From: Pseudonocardia sediminis
GTDB taxonomy: Bacteria > Actinomycetota > Actinomycetes > Mycobacteriales > Pseudonocardiaceae
Assembly (NCBI RefSeq): GCF_004217185.1
Contig: NZ_SHKL01000001.1
Coordinates: 1,053,001 to 1,117,000, forward strand
Reading direction: 5' to 3'
Length of the DNA stretch: 64,000 nucleotides
Every line of letters starts with the position of its first letter. Within the stretch, counting starts at the first letter, position 1. The translations under genes were made by a program, and so were the position numbers. Shown here one piece after another: positions 25,710-34,739 of the stretch. Below the pieces are notes generated by a model, which ran no database searches, was not told where the DNA came from, and was given only the letters and a program-made list of their open reading frames with translations.

Positions 25710-26222
25710 TCAGTGGATCGACTTGAGCCCGACCACGAGTCCGCCGAGTGCGACCAGGGCCACCACCAGCAGGATCCGCTTCCACCACGGCAGCGTCGTG
25801 CGGCGGACCGCGAGCAGGGCGAAGAGCCCCATGCTCGCGACGAGGACCCACACCGCCGTCCACAGAGCGGTGTGGAACGGCGGCCATCCGAGCGCGGACC
25901 CGACCAGCAGCAGCACCGGCACCGCGGAGGCCTGCAGGATCTGCCCCGAGCTGCGCAGTGCCATCAACCGCTCGTGGCCCTCGGGCCCCGTGCCGTGCGC
26001 GGCCAGGTGGGCGAGGTAGTCGGCGAACAGGCTGGCTGCCCAGAGCCCGCCGGTGGCGATCAGGACGTCGGCGACCGCGGACCACGGGCCGCCGCCGTCG
26101 GTGACGTGACGCGTGAGTACGAGCAGCGTGCTCAGGCAGGCGATGGTCCCGTAGACGCGTTCGCGCAGGATCGACGAGATCTGCGCCGGCGTCGCGCGTT
26201 CGGCCCGTTCCGCTCTCGACAT
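25710..26222 (-). CDS. Four-helix membrane protein of unknown function
   Basis: A 170-residue integral membrane protein with about four hydrophobic segments (YGTIACLSTLLVLT, VADVLIATGGLWAASLFADYLAHLAA, ILQASAVPVLLLVGSALG, LWTAVWVLVASMGLFALLAV) and a last segment at the C-terminus (ILLVVALVALGGLVVG). The N-terminus is charged and cytoplasmic-looking. I recognise no family motif. GGGAGC upstream supports the ATG. It is convergent with the GntR gene, with stops only four bases apart. Confidence 0.7.
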   Translation of the reverse strand: MSRAERAERATPAQISSILRERVYGTIACLSTLLVLTRHVTDGGGPWSAVADVLIATGGLWAASLFADYLAHLAAHGTGPEGHERLMALRSSGQILQASAVPVLLLVGSALGWPPFHTALWTAVWVLVASMGLFALLAVRRTTLPWWKRILLVVALVALGGLVVGLKSIH

Positions 26223-26279
26223 CGCAGCTCCCCAGGACGGCGGCTCGGACCGGCGATCCGATCGTAGAGATCGGCGCCT

Positions 26280-26493
26280 CGGCGGCGATACCGGACAGGT
26301 CTGTCGCGGATCGCTGCCCGGGTGCTGATCACCGGCTCGGCGCTGCTCCGGGTCCGGGCCCTGGGCCGCGTGGCCGCCGTCGTGCTGCGGGTCGACCCGG
26401 CCGACACCGACGCGAGGCCACCGAACATCTTCTTCTCGGTGATGCCCGGCTCCGGGGTCAGGATCTCGCGGCCACCTCGACGTCGTAGGCCAT
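26280..26493 (-). pseudogene. Remnant of a TfoX N-terminal-domain gene
   Basis: From ATG 26493 the sequence reads MAYDVEVAA and then stops; in a neighbouring frame it continues REILTPEPGITEKKMFGGLA, together matching the start of TfoX-like domain proteins. The usual continuation after MFGGLA is absent and the frame becomes Arg/Ser/Thr-rich. This is a frameshifted, truncated relic. The left boundary is approximate. Confidence 0.55.
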
Positions 26494-26517
26494 CGCGGGA
26501 GTATGGCCGCAGCGGGC

Positions 26518-27078
26518 TCAGTCCCGGTAGGTGTTGTTGCTCGAGTGGTCGCCGCCGAGCCAGCGCTCCAGGTCCTTGCGGGCATGCGCCCGGCGGACCT
26601 CGTTGATCGCGTCGGCGTCCGGGTCGTCCACGGTGAACTCGAGCAGCAGCCCGTTCGGGTCGGTGATGTAGAGCGAGACGCAGTAGCCGTGGTCGAGCAC
26701 GAACGTCTGCGGCTCGACGTAGCCGGCGTCGGCGATGCGTGTGCGGATCGCGTCCTGGTTGGCCCGGTCGGTGGCCAGGGCGATGTGCCGAAACGGCGAC
26801 GGCGTCAGCTCCGGGTCGAACAGCTCCTGGTCCTCGGGGTTCGCGAACTGGAAGAACGCCAGCGCGCTGCCGTCGGCGAGGGCGAAGAACGTGTGGCAGT
26901 AGACCCGCTCGGCGCCGAAGAGCTCGTCGACCTCGGTCCAGGTGGCCACCAGCGGCATCCCGATGACGTCCTCGTAGAACGCGCGGGTGCGCTCCTGGTC
27001 CTTGGTGACGAACGCGTTGTGGTGCAGCCGGATCGGAGGGCGTCCGGTGCCGGACGGCGGAGGTGCGGTCTGTGTCAT
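26518..27078 (-). CDS. VOC-family protein
   Basis: A 186-residue VOC protein. The first module is RLHHNAFVTKDQERTRAFYEDVIGMPLV, followed by CHTFFALADGSALAFFQFA; the second module is PSPFRHIALATDRANQDAIRTRIADAGY with the ligand region DHGYCVSLYITDPNGLLLEFTVD. Metal-ligand candidates are His in LHHNAF, His in FRHIAL and Glu in LLEFTV, the pattern of extradiol dioxygenases and glyoxalases. The ATG has GGAGGA four bases upstream. It is divergent from the MetE-like gene (120-base gap), so shared control is possible. Confidence 0.85.
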   Translation of the reverse strand: MTQTAPPPSGTGRPPIRLHHNAFVTKDQERTRAFYEDVIGMPLVATWTEVDELFGAERVYCHTFFALADGSALAFFQFANPEDQELFDPELTPSPFRHIALATDRANQDAIRTRIADAGYVEPQTFVLDHGYCVSLYITDPNGLLLEFTVDDPDADAINEVRRAHARKDLERWLGGDHSSNNTYRD

Positions 27079-27198
27079 GGGGTCCTCCGGAAGACTCTGG
27101 TCACGACGCCGTGTGGCCCAGGACACTACCGTGGGATGACCGCACCTCAAGCGTCCGAACGACCCGTTCCCCTGCACCTCCCGACCGGAAGGCGACCG

Positions 27199-28248
27199 AT
27201 GACGAGCGCTGCCGTACGCCCGCTGGCGACGTCGATCGTCGGGAGCTACCCGCAGCCCGGATGGTTGGTCGACCGCGCCCACCTCGCCGGGACCGGGCCG
27301 GCCCGCGCCCGCGACCCGCAGCTGTGGCGGCCGGACGCGGACACGATCGCCGAGGCCCAGGACGACGCCACCGCGATCGCGATCGACGCCCAGGAACGCG
27401 CCGGGCTCGACATCGTCACCGACGGCGAGGCCCGCCGGGAGTCCTACTCCAACCACTTCGCCACCGCGCTCGACGGCATCGACGTCGACGATCCCGGCAC
27501 GCGGGTCGGACGCAACGGGAGGAGCCAACGCGTCCCGCGGATCGTCGGCCCGGTGACGCGCCCGCACAGCATCGAGGCCCGCGACACCGCGTTCCTGCGC
27601 GCCCGCACCGACCGGCTCGCGAAGATCACGATGCCCGGCCCGTTCACGATGTCGCAGAACGCGCAGGACGACTTCTACGGCGACGAGGAGGCGCTGGCCT
27701 TCGCCCTCGCCGACGCGTGCCACGACGAGATGCTCGACCTGTTCGCCGCCGGCGCCGACATCGTCCAGATCGACGAGCCCTACATGCAGGCCGTCCCGGA
27801 CGCCGCTCGCGCCTACGGCCTGGCCGCGCTCAACCACGCCCTGCGCGACGCCCCGGGGACCACCGCGGTGCACCTGTGCTTCGGCTACGCGGCCAAGATG
27901 CCCGGACAGAAACCCAGCGGGTACTCGTTCCTGCCCGAGCTGGCCGGCTGCGTGTGCGACCACGTCTCCATCGAGAGCGCGCAGCCCGACATCGACCTCG
28001 GGGTGCTCGCCGACCTGTCGGGCAAGACGGTCGCGCTCGGCGTGATCGACCTGAGCACCGACGACGTCGAGGCGCCCGAGGTGGTCGCCGACCGCGTCCG
28101 ACGGGCGCTGCGCCACCACCGCCCCGAGAAGCTCGTGCTCAGCACCGACTGCGGCATGAAGTACCTGACCCGCGCCGCCGCGGACGGGAAGATGGCCGCG
28201 ATGGTCGCTGCGGCCGCCGTCCTGCGCGACGAGGTCGGGGCCGGGTAG
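27199..28248 (+). CDS. Cobalamin-independent methionine synthase (MetE C-terminal)-like protein
   Basis: A 349-residue single-barrel protein of the MetE C-terminal-domain superfamily. The zinc ligands are in place: H225 and C227 in HLCFGY, E259 in SIES, and C318 in STDCGMKYL. The barrel starts TSIVGSYPQPGW and includes the IVTDGEARRESY loop. It lacks the MetE N-terminal half, so it is not ordinary MetE. Related short enzymes include archaeal MetE and epoxyalkane:coenzyme M transferase; any thiol-alkylating role here is inference. ATG 27199 has GGAAGG upstream; ATG 27136 is a longer alternative. Confidence 0.8.
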   Translation: MTSAAVRPLATSIVGSYPQPGWLVDRAHLAGTGPARARDPQLWRPDADTIAEAQDDATAIAIDAQERAGLDIVTDGEARRESYSNHFATALDGIDVDDPGTRVGRNGRSQRVPRIVGPVTRPHSIEARDTAFLRARTDRLAKITMPGPFTMSQNAQDDFYGDEEALAFALADACHDEMLDLFAAGADIVQIDEPYMQAVPDAARAYGLAALNHALRDAPGTTAVHLCFGYAAKMPGQKPSGYSFLPELAGCVCDHVSIESAQPDIDLGVLADLSGKTVALGVIDLSTDDVEAPEVVADRVRRALRHHRPEKLVLSTDCGMKYLTRAAADGKMAAMVAAAAVLRDEVGAG

Positions 28249-28379
28249 CCGGGCTCCCGCTCCGCCGACCGGGTCGGGAGCGAGATCAAGATCGTCCGGG
28301 CGGCGTGGGGGACACCGCCGATCGGGCGAAAGAGGCCCCCGGGAGAAACCCTTCCGGGCCGGGCTGCGAAAGTCTTGAC

Positions 28380-28841
28380 GTGGCTGCGAACGCGATCCGG
28401 GACCCGGCGACGGTTCCCACGCGCTCGGAGCGGGCCCGTCGGTCGCTCGGCCGGCTGATCCGCTACGGGATGGTCGGCGTGGCCAACGCGGCCGTCTACT
28501 ACGCGACCTACCGCCTGGTGCTGGAGCCCGTCGGCTATCTCGCCGCGCACGCACTGGGCCTGGCCGTCGCGATGGTCGTCTCCTACTTCCTGCACTGCCG
28601 GTTCACGTTCTCGGTCCGCCCGACGTGGCGCCGGTTCCTGCGTTTCCCCTCGTCGCAGGCCGTCAACATCGCCGCGACGACGGTCGGCGTGGTCGCGCTC
28701 GTGCACCTCGGGGTGGGGGAGCGGGTCGCCCCGCTGGCCGCCGCGATCGTCGCCGTGCCGGTCACGTTCCTCCTGACCACGGTCGCCCTGACCGGGCGCC
28801 GCTCCGCGCGGACCACTGGCCCGGTCTCCGCCGGTCACTGA
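28380..28841 (+). CDS. GtrA-family membrane protein
   Basis: A 153-residue GtrA-like protein with four membrane helices: LIRYGMVGVANAAVYYATYRLVL, YLAAHALGLAVAMVVSYFLH, AVNIAATTVGVVALVHL and LAAAIVAVPVTFLLTTVAL. The motif CRFTFSVR between helices 2 and 3 is the family hallmark (N/C-RxFTF). GtrA proteins help move lipid-linked sugars for cell-envelope glycosylation. The GTG start precedes a charged N-terminal tail. It sits alone just before mycothione reductase, 46 bases away. Confidence 0.85.
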   Translation: MAANAIRDPATVPTRSERARRSLGRLIRYGMVGVANAAVYYATYRLVLEPVGYLAAHALGLAVAMVVSYFLHCRFTFSVRPTWRRFLRFPSSQAVNIAATTVGVVALVHLGVGERVAPLAAAIVAVPVTFLLTTVALTGRRSARTTGPVSAGH

Positions 28842-28887
28842 GTCGCGACGTCGAGCGGGCCGCCCGGACCCCGCTTAGGCTTCGGAC

Positions 28888-30258
28888 GTGCGTCACCACG
28901 ATCTCGTCGTCATCGGTACCGGCTCCGGCAACATGATCATCGACGAGCGGTTCGACGGCCTCGACGTCGCCGTCGTCGAGCAGACCGCGTTCGGCGGCAC
29001 CTGCCTCAACGTCGGCTGCATCCCCACGAAGATGCTGGCCTACGCCGCCGAGGTCGCCCACACCGTCCGGCAGGCCTCGGACTACGGGGTGGACGCGCAC
29101 GTCGACAAGGTCCGCTGGCCCGACATCCGGGACCGCGTGTTCTCCCGCCTGGACCCGATCTCCGCCGACGGGCGCAAGGGGCGCGAGGAGAGTGACAACG
29201 TCACCGTCTACCTCGGCCACGCCGAGTTCAGCGGCCCCCGCGCACTGACCGTGACCGGCGACGCCGGGACCCAGGAGTTCACCGCGGACCGGATCGTGAT
29301 CGCCGCCGGCGGGCGCCCGATGGTGCCGCCACCGGTGGAGAAGTCCGGCGTGCACTACGAGACCTCGGACTCGATCATGCGGATCGATGAGATCCCGGGT
29401 CGGCTGGCGATCATCGGTGGCGGCTACATCGCGGCCGAGTTCGCACACGTGTTCGGCGGTCTCGGCGCCGAGGTGACGATCATCGACGTCGCCGACTCCC
29501 TGCTCTCCGCCCTGGACGAGACGGTCTCGGAGCGCTTCACCGAGATCGCCCGCGACCGGTTCGACGTCCGCGTCGGACGCAGTGCCGAGAAGGTCGAGTC
29601 CGCCGGTGACGGGGTGCGGCTGACGCTCGACGACGGCTCCACCGTCGAGGCGGACCGGCTCCTGGTCGCCGCGGGACGCGTGCCCAACGGGGATCGGCTG
29701 AACCTCGGCGCGGCCGGCATCGACACCCACGACGACGGCCGCATCGCCGTCGACCCCTACCTGCGCACCAGCGTGGACGGCGTGTTCGCACTCGGCGACG
29801 TCAGCTCGCCGGTGCAGCTCAAGCACTCGGCGAACCACGAGGCCACCGTGGTGCAGTACAACCTGCTGAACCCGGACGCGATGCGCGAGGTGGACCTGAA
29901 CCTGGTCCCGGCGGCGGTGTTCGCCTCACCCCAGATCGGCATGATCGGGCGCACCGAGCAGCAGTGCTGCGACGAGGGCCTCGACTACCGGACCGTCGTG
30001 CAGCCCTACTCCGACGTCGCCTACGGCTGGGCGCTGGAGGACCGGACGGGGTTCTGCAAGCTCATCGCCGACCCGTCCACCGGGCAGCTCCTGGGCGCGC
30101 ACGTCCTGGGGCCGCAGGCACCGACCATGGTGCAGCAGCTCGTGCAGGCGATGGCCCTGCAGGTCCCGGTCAAGCGCCTGGCCGAGGTCCAGTACTGGAT
30201 CCACCCGGGGCTGACCGAGGTCCTGGAGAACGCTCTGCGGGGCCTCGACCTCGACTGA
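28888..30258 (+). CDS. mtr: Mycothione reductase
   Basis: A 456-residue FAD-dependent pyridine nucleotide-disulfide oxidoreductase that reduces mycothiol disulfide with NADPH, keeping the actinobacterial thiol pool reduced. The redox-active pair C39 and C44 is in GGTCLNVGCIPTK, FAD binds at VVIGTGSGN, NAD(P)H at AIIGGGYIAAEFAHVFGGLG, the second FAD contact is VFALGDVSS, and the C-terminal HPGLTEVLENAL supplies the His-Glu pair of the active site. Length and motifs match M. tuberculosis Mtr rather than lipoamide or mercuric reductase. Confidence 0.93.
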   Translation: MRHHDLVVIGTGSGNMIIDERFDGLDVAVVEQTAFGGTCLNVGCIPTKMLAYAAEVAHTVRQASDYGVDAHVDKVRWPDIRDRVFSRLDPISADGRKGREESDNVTVYLGHAEFSGPRALTVTGDAGTQEFTADRIVIAAGGRPMVPPPVEKSGVHYETSDSIMRIDEIPGRLAIIGGGYIAAEFAHVFGGLGAEVTIIDVADSLLSALDETVSERFTEIARDRFDVRVGRSAEKVESAGDGVRLTLDDGSTVEADRLLVAAGRVPNGDRLNLGAAGIDTHDDGRIAVDPYLRTSVDGVFALGDVSSPVQLKHSANHEATVVQYNLLNPDAMREVDLNLVPAAVFASPQIGMIGRTEQQCCDEGLDYRTVVQPYSDVAYGWALEDRTGFCKLIADPSTGQLLGAHVLGPQAPTMVQQLVQAMALQVPVKRLAEVQYWIHPGLTEVLENALRGLDLD

Positions 30259-30301
30259 CGGTCGGGGCCGAGGCGCGCTGTTCTCCCGGGCGAGGGTCGG
30301 C

Positions 30302-31507
30302 TCACACGTCGTAGTCGACGGTCACCTTGTCCGAGACCGGCAGGGTCTGGCAGGTCAGCACGAAACCGGCCTCGACCTCGTCGTCCTCGAGGGCGAAGTT
30401 GCGGCGCATCGTGACCTCGCCGTCGGTGACCTTCGCCCGGCACGTCCCGCACACCCCGCCCTTGCAGGCGAACGGCAGGTCGCCGCGCACCTTCTGCGCG
30501 GCGTCGAGGACGGGGACGTTGCGCGGCAGGGTGAGCTGCGTCGTGCGGCCGTTGAGCATGACCGTGACCTCGCTGCCCTCCCCGTCGAGCTCGGGCGAGT
30601 CCTCGGTGCGGTCGAGCTCGGGCGGCGGCTCGTCGACGTAGAACAGCTCGCGGTGCACCCGCTTCTTGTCCACGCCCAGGTCGGTGAGGACGGCGGTCGC
30701 GTCGTCGGTCATGCCGAGCGGGCCGCACAGCCACCAGTGGTCGACGTTCTCGACGTCGACCAGTGCCCCGAACAGGGTGCGCAGGCGGTCCGCGTCGAGG
30801 CGGCCGTTGAAGATCTCGGCCTCGGTGGGCTCGCGGGAGAGCACGTGCAGCAGGTGCAGGCGCGGACCGAACGCGTTCTTCAGGTCGGCGAGCTCCTCGG
30901 TGAACATCACCGTGTCGGTGCGCCGGTTGCCGTAGAGCAGCGTGACGTGGGTGTCGGGGTGCGCGGCCAGCAGCGACGCCGCGATCGAGAGCACCGGCGT
31001 GATGCCGGACCCGGCCGCGACCAGCCCGTGGTGCGTGCCTGCCTCCAGCTCCGGGGTGAACGACCCCGACGGCGGACCGACCTCGATCTCGTCGCCCACC
31101 TCGGCCTCGTTCACCAGCCACTCGGAGAACAGGCCGGTGTCGACGCGACGCACGCCCACCCGGGGCATCGCCCCGACCGGCGCGCAGATCGAGTACGAGC
31201 GGCGGTGCTCGCCGTCGTCGTTCCACTTCCGCAGCGTCAGGTACTGACCCGGCTTGAACGCGTACGCCTCACGCAGGTTGTCCGGGACGTCGAACGTGAC
31301 CGCGACGGCGTCGTCGCAGAGACGCTCGATGCCGCGGATCGGCAGGTGGTGGAAGCCGTCGCCGGTGCTCTCGGCTCCGGCCGCCTCGGGCGCGAAGCCG
31401 GGGTCGGCCAGGACGTCGTCGATCGCGTCCTCGATCCGCAACCGCGACGACTTGCCGCGCACCATGTTGCTCCGCGCAGCCCAGGCCGCCTCGCGACGCC
31501 GGTTCAC
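30302..31507 (-). CDS. paaE: Phenylacetyl-CoA epoxidase reductase subunit PaaE
   Basis: A 401-residue NADPH oxidoreductase passing electrons to the PaaABC diiron epoxidase. It carries an N-terminal extension, an FAD-binding barrel (FKPGQYLTL, RRSYSICAP), an NAD-binding domain (GSGITPVLSIAASLL, WWLCGPLGM) and a C-terminal plant-type 2Fe-2S domain (ACKGGVCGTCRAKV and LTCQ). The FNR-then-ferredoxin order is typical of PaaE. Its GTG directly abuts the paaD stop; it is last in paaABCDE. Confidence 0.95.
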   Translation of the reverse strand: MNRRREAAWAARSNMVRGKSSRLRIEDAIDDVLADPGFAPEAAGAESTGDGFHHLPIRGIERLCDDAVAVTFDVPDNLREAYAFKPGQYLTLRKWNDDGEHRRSYSICAPVGAMPRVGVRRVDTGLFSEWLVNEAEVGDEIEVGPPSGSFTPELEAGTHHGLVAAGSGITPVLSIAASLLAAHPDTHVTLLYGNRRTDTVMFTEELADLKNAFGPRLHLLHVLSREPTEAEIFNGRLDADRLRTLFGALVDVENVDHWWLCGPLGMTDDATAVLTDLGVDKKRVHRELFYVDEPPPELDRTEDSPELDGEGSEVTVMLNGRTTQLTLPRNVPVLDAAQKVRGDLPFACKGGVCGTCRAKVTDGEVTMRRNFALEDDEVEAGFVLTCQTLPVSDKVTVDYDV

Positions 31508-32017
31508 CTAGATCTCCTTCATGTGCTCGAAGGGCTCCTGACAGCTCGGGCACCGGCGCAGCGATGTGCACGCGGTCGGGCCGAAGTGCGAGAACTCCTC
31601 GGTGGTGGGAGCGCCGCAGTGCGGGCAGCGCACGTCCGGCGACGGGGCGGTCAGCGTCAGCGGGATCGGACCGGTGGCCCTCGGACCGACGCGCCCGGGC
31701 GGGGCGATGCCGGCCTCGGCGAGCTTGCGACGGCCGTCGTCGGAGATCCAGTCCGTGCTCCACGGCGGGGAGAACACCGTGCGCATCTCGACCGGCCCGT
31801 AACCGGCCGCGGACAGCGACGCGGACACGTCGTGGCGCATCTCCTCGATCGCCGGGCAGCCGGAGTAGGTCGGGGTGATCGTGACGGTCACGGCGTCGCC
31901 GTCCACGTCGACCCGGCGGATCACGCCGAGGTCGTCGAGGGTCAGCATCGGCATCTCCGGGTCGACGACGGCCGAGACGATCTCGCGCGCGTCCGCCCGC
32001 GCCGTTGCGGTCACCAC
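31508..32017 (-). CDS. paaD: Phenylacetate degradation protein PaaD
   Basis: A 169-residue DUF59/MIP18-type protein required for maturation of the phenylacetyl-CoA epoxidase, probably in iron-sulfur assembly on PaaE. The DUF59 domain runs through VVDPEMPMLTLDDLGVIRRV and PTYSGCPAIEEMRHDV. The C-terminal zinc-ribbon CPHCG...CTSLRRCPSCQEPF is characteristic of PaaD. Two GTG codons are adjacent at 32017 and 32014; the second would give the four-base GTGA overlap seen elsewhere in this operon. Confidence 0.95.
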   Translation of the reverse strand: MVTATARADAREIVSAVVDPEMPMLTLDDLGVIRRVDVDGDAVTVTITPTYSGCPAIEEMRHDVSASLSAAGYGPVEMRTVFSPPWSTDWISDDGRRKLAEAGIAPPGRVGPRATGPIPLTLTAPSPDVRCPHCGAPTTEEFSHFGPTACTSLRRCPSCQEPFEHMKEI

Positions 32018-32958
32018 GTCGCACCCGGGTGCTGGCGGGCCAGGCTCTGCATCTCGGCGAGCGCGTGGCCCAGGTGCTCGGTGTGCACGCCCTGCCGTCC
32101 GCTGCGGCCGCCGATCGTGCCGATCGCGGGCTTGTCCGGGCGGGTCAGCGTGGCCTTGCCGATGACCTCGTCGAGCACCGCGTCGAACTCCTCACGAGTG
32201 CTTGCCGGGTCGACGGCGACGCCGGCCTCGACGAGACGTCGCTCCTGCTCCGAGGTGCGGAACAGCTCGCCGACGTAGGGCCACAGCGCGTCCAGCGCGT
32301 CCTGCATCCGCCGGTGCGACTCGTCGGTGCCGTCGCCCAGGCGCAGCGTCCAGCGGGCGGCGTAGTCGCGGTGGTAGGTCAGCTCCTTGACGCCCTTGCC
32401 GGCGACCGCGGCGATCACCGGGTCGGCCGACCCGAGCAGGCGGTGCAGCAGCGCGAGACGCCACGTCGAGAAGATCAGCAGGCGGCCGATCGCGCGGGCG
32501 AAGTCCAGGTCGTCGGAGAGCTCGGCGAGACCGACGTTGCGGAACTGGGCGTCGGAGCGCAGGTAGGCCAGCGCGTCCTCGTCCCGGTTCCCACCCTCGA
32601 CGTGGCCTGCGCGAGCCAGCAGCACCCGGGCCTGGCCGAGCAGGTCGAGCGCGGTGTTGGCGAGCGCGACCTCCTCCTCCAGCTCCGGAGCGTTGGAGAC
32701 CCACTCCGACAGACGGTGGCTGTAGATCAGCGCATCGTCGCCGAGCATCAGGCAGTAGGCGGCGAGGTCGGCGGCGGCGACACCGTCGGGCACCGGCGCG
32801 GACACCTCGGCACCCGCCTCCTCCACGATCCCGGTGCCGAACGCCCAGCGCGGGTCGTCGTGCCCGGTCGTCTCGGACAGCGACTGGTAGGCGTTGGTGG
32901 CGTCTTCCTCCATCGCGTGGGGGCGCCGTGCTGATGGTTCGCTCGCGAGCTCGCTCAC
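32011..32958 (-). CDS. paaC: Phenylacetyl-CoA epoxidase structural subunit PaaC
   Basis: A 315-residue ferritin-like helical protein, the non-catalytic partner that holds PaaA in the epoxidase complex. Visible parts are AAYCLMLGDDALIYSHRLSEWVSNAPELEEEVALANTALDLLGQAR and KELTYHRDYAARWTLRLGDGTDESHRRMQ. Its N-terminus carries a 40-residue extension. The GTG overlaps the paaB stop (GTGA), and its own stop overlaps paaD. Confidence 0.95.
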   Translation of the reverse strand: MSELASEPSARRPHAMEEDATNAYQSLSETTGHDDPRWAFGTGIVEEAGAEVSAPVPDGVAAADLAAYCLMLGDDALIYSHRLSEWVSNAPELEEEVALANTALDLLGQARVLLARAGHVEGGNRDEDALAYLRSDAQFRNVGLAELSDDLDFARAIGRLLIFSTWRLALLHRLLGSADPVIAAVAGKGVKELTYHRDYAARWTLRLGDGTDESHRRMQDALDALWPYVGELFRTSEQERRLVEAGVAVDPASTREEFDAVLDEVIGKATLTRPDKPAIGTIGGRSGRQGVHTEHLGHALAEMQSLARQHPGATW

Positions 32959-33332
32959 AGGTGAGGCACCTCCTCCGGGATCTGGTAGAAGGTCGGGTGC
33001 CGGTAGACCTTGTCCGCCGACGGGTCGAAGAAGGGATCCTTCTCCGCCGGGCTGGACGCGGTGATGTCGTCGGCCCGCACGACCCAGATGCTCACGCCCT
33101 CGTTGCGACGCGTGTAGACGTCGCGGGCGTTGTGCAGCGCCATCTCGTCGTCGGGGGCGTGCAGGGAGCCGACGTGCACGTGGTTGAGCCCGCGCTTACC
33201 GCGGACGAACACCTCGTACAACGGCCAGGTGCGGCGGCTCGGCCGCTCGCCCTGACCGGTCTCGACGCCGGTCGTCGGGACGGCTCCGTGCCCGCCCTCG
33301 GCGGTGACCTCTTCCTCCTCGGGGGTGTTCAC
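32955..33332 (-). CDS. paaB: Phenylacetyl-CoA epoxidase subunit PaaB
   Basis: A 125-residue PaaB, the small bridging subunit of the epoxidase. The family core is [55 protein letters not shown], ending [17 protein letters not shown] 34-residue acidic, Gly-rich N-terminal extension precedes it. GTGA overlaps link it to both paaA and paaC. Confidence 0.95.
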   Translation of the reverse strand: MNTPEEEEVTAEGGHGAVPTTGVETGQGERPSRRTWPLYEVFVRGKRGLNHVHVGSLHAPDDEMALHNARDVYTRRNEGVSIWVVRADDITASSPAEKDPFFDPSADKVYRHPTFYQIPEEVPHL

Positions 33333-34306
33333 GCCGCCGCCTTCCGGACCTCGTCCTTGCGCGCGGCTTGCTTGTCGGCGTAGGCCTGCGCGGCCTCACG
33401 GACCCAGGCACCGCCCTCGTGGGCGCGGCGACGGTGCGCGACGCGCTGCGCGTTGGCCGGGCCGGAGCCGGCGATGACCGCCTTGAACTCGTCCCAGTCG
33501 GGCTCGCCGTAATCGTGCGCCTGGCGCTCGTCGTTCCAGCGCAGCTCCGGATCCGGCAGCGTGACCCCGAGGGCCTCGGCCTGCGGGACACTCATGTCGA
33601 CGAACCGCTGGCGCAGCTCGTCGTTGGTGTGGCGCTTGATGTTCCAGGCCATCGACTGCTGCGAGTTGGGGGAGTCCCCGTCCGGCGGGCCGAACATCAT
33701 CAGCGACGGCCACCACCAGCGGTCGGTCGCCTCCTGCACCATCTGCCTCTGCGCGTCGGTGCCGTTCGCCATGGCCAGCAGCAGCTCGTAGCCCTGGCGC
33801 TGGTGGAACGACTCCTCCTTGCAGATCCGGATCATCGCCCGCGCGTACGGCCCGTAGGAGCAGCGGCAGAGCGGGACCTGGTTGCAGATCGCGGCGCCGT
33901 CGACCAGCCAGCCGATGACGCCGATGTCGGCGTAGCTCAGCGTCGGGTAGTTGAAGATCGACGAGTACTTCTGCTTGGAGTCGATGAGCTTCTCGGTGAG
34001 CTCCTCGCGGTCCACGCCCAGCGTCTCCGCCGCGGCGTAGAGGTACATCCCGTGCCCGGCCTCGTCCTGCACCTTGGCCAGCAGGATCGCCTTACGGCGC
34101 AGGCTCGGTGCCCGCAGGATCCAGTTGCCCTCGGGCTGCATGCCGATGATCTCGGAGTGCGCGTGCTGCGCGATCTGCCGGATCAGCGTCTTGCGGTAGC
34201 CCTCGGGCATCCAGTCCCGTGGCTCGATCCGCTGGTCCGCCGCGATCGTCGCGTCGAACCCCGTCTCGAGTTCACGCTCGTCCGTCAACGGCTCTGCGAT
34301 CGACAC
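33329..34306 (-). CDS. paaA: Phenylacetyl-CoA epoxidase catalytic subunit PaaA
   Basis: A 325-residue diiron oxygenase that converts phenylacetyl-CoA to the ring-1,2-epoxide. Iron ligands are visible in QHAHSEIIG (E52), KVQDEAGHG (E82, H85) and [11 protein letters not shown]. It heads the five-gene operon paaABCDE. The GTG has a strong AGGAGGTG six bases upstream. A TetR-type palindrome sits 16-31 bases before the start codon. Confidence 0.96.
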   Translation of the reverse strand: MSIAEPLTDERELETGFDATIAADQRIEPRDWMPEGYRKTLIRQIAQHAHSEIIGMQPEGNWILRAPSLRRKAILLAKVQDEAGHGMYLYAAAETLGVDREELTEKLIDSKQKYSSIFNYPTLSYADIGVIGWLVDGAAICNQVPLCRCSYGPYARAMIRICKEESFHQRQGYELLLAMANGTDAQRQMVQEATDRWWWPSLMMFGPPDGDSPNSQQSMAWNIKRHTNDELRQRFVDMSVPQAEALGVTLPDPELRWNDERQAHDYGEPDWDEFKAVIAGSGPANAQRVAHRRRAHEGGAWVREAAQAYADKQAARKDEVRKAAA

Positions 34307-34321
34307 TGGGCACCTCCTGGA

Positions 34322-34337
34322 CCGAATGTTCGTTCGG
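34322..34337. promoter_or_regulatory. TetR-type operator upstream of paaABCDE
   Basis: CCGAATGTTCGTTCGG, inverted repeat with arms CCGAA/TTCGG, 16 bases before the paaA start. It resembles the sites at 37617 and 37850, so all three are probably bound by the TetR regulator encoded at 36148-36759. Confidence 0.68.
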
Positions 34338-34390
34338 CTACCAGGATGACGGACCGGAGGTCCCGACGCAAGGCCGGCCGCGCGATCCGT

Positions 34391-34698
34391 CGAGCGTCAC
34401 GAGACGGCGGTGCGGACCACCGGAACGTGACACCCGCCGTCGCCGTCGCCGTCGCCGCCGCGACGACCGGCGACGCCACCGAGCACGCGAGCGTGGCGAA
34501 ATGACGGTCGGCATCGCCGGAACGTGACTTTCGATGATGCGTCGGTGACCGGCGAGGCGGCCGACGCCCGTCGGCGTCACGCAATGGCGGTGAGCACCGC
34601 CGGAACGTGACGCTCGCCGAGGCCGCGGGCTGACGAGTCGCACGGGCTCCGGTCAGCGTCACGTCGAGGTCGCTGCGATCGCCGGAACGTGGCGCTCG
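34391..34698. repeat. Four copies of a 46-bp hairpin repeat (HR)
   Basis: Copies at 34391-34436, 34488-34533, 34571-34616 and 34653-34698, spaced 97, 83 and 82 bases start to start. The structure is an outer stem GCGTCACG/CGTGACGC, a 4x4 internal loop, an inner stem near GGCGGT/ACCGCC and a short loop; GGAACGTG in the 3' half is the best-conserved part. The copy at 34571 folds perfectly. Between copies 1 and 2 lies a GCC/GTC microsatellite (34436-34461). These fill the 433-base gap upstream of the DUF559 gene. Confidence 0.85.
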
Positions 34699-34739
34699 AT
34701 CCGATGGAACCGAATCGCCTCGGGGGCGGTCCAAGTCGT

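Noticed and set aside
34436-34461. GCC/GTC microsatellite as a functional feature
   Set aside because: Short triplet runs are common in GC-rich genomes; no coding or regulatory link was seen.
34391-34698. Regularly spaced repeats resembling a CRISPR array
   Set aside because: The four copies are imperfect, each is itself a two-stem palindrome, intervals are 97, 83 and 82 bases, copies occur singly elsewhere, and there are no cas genes.
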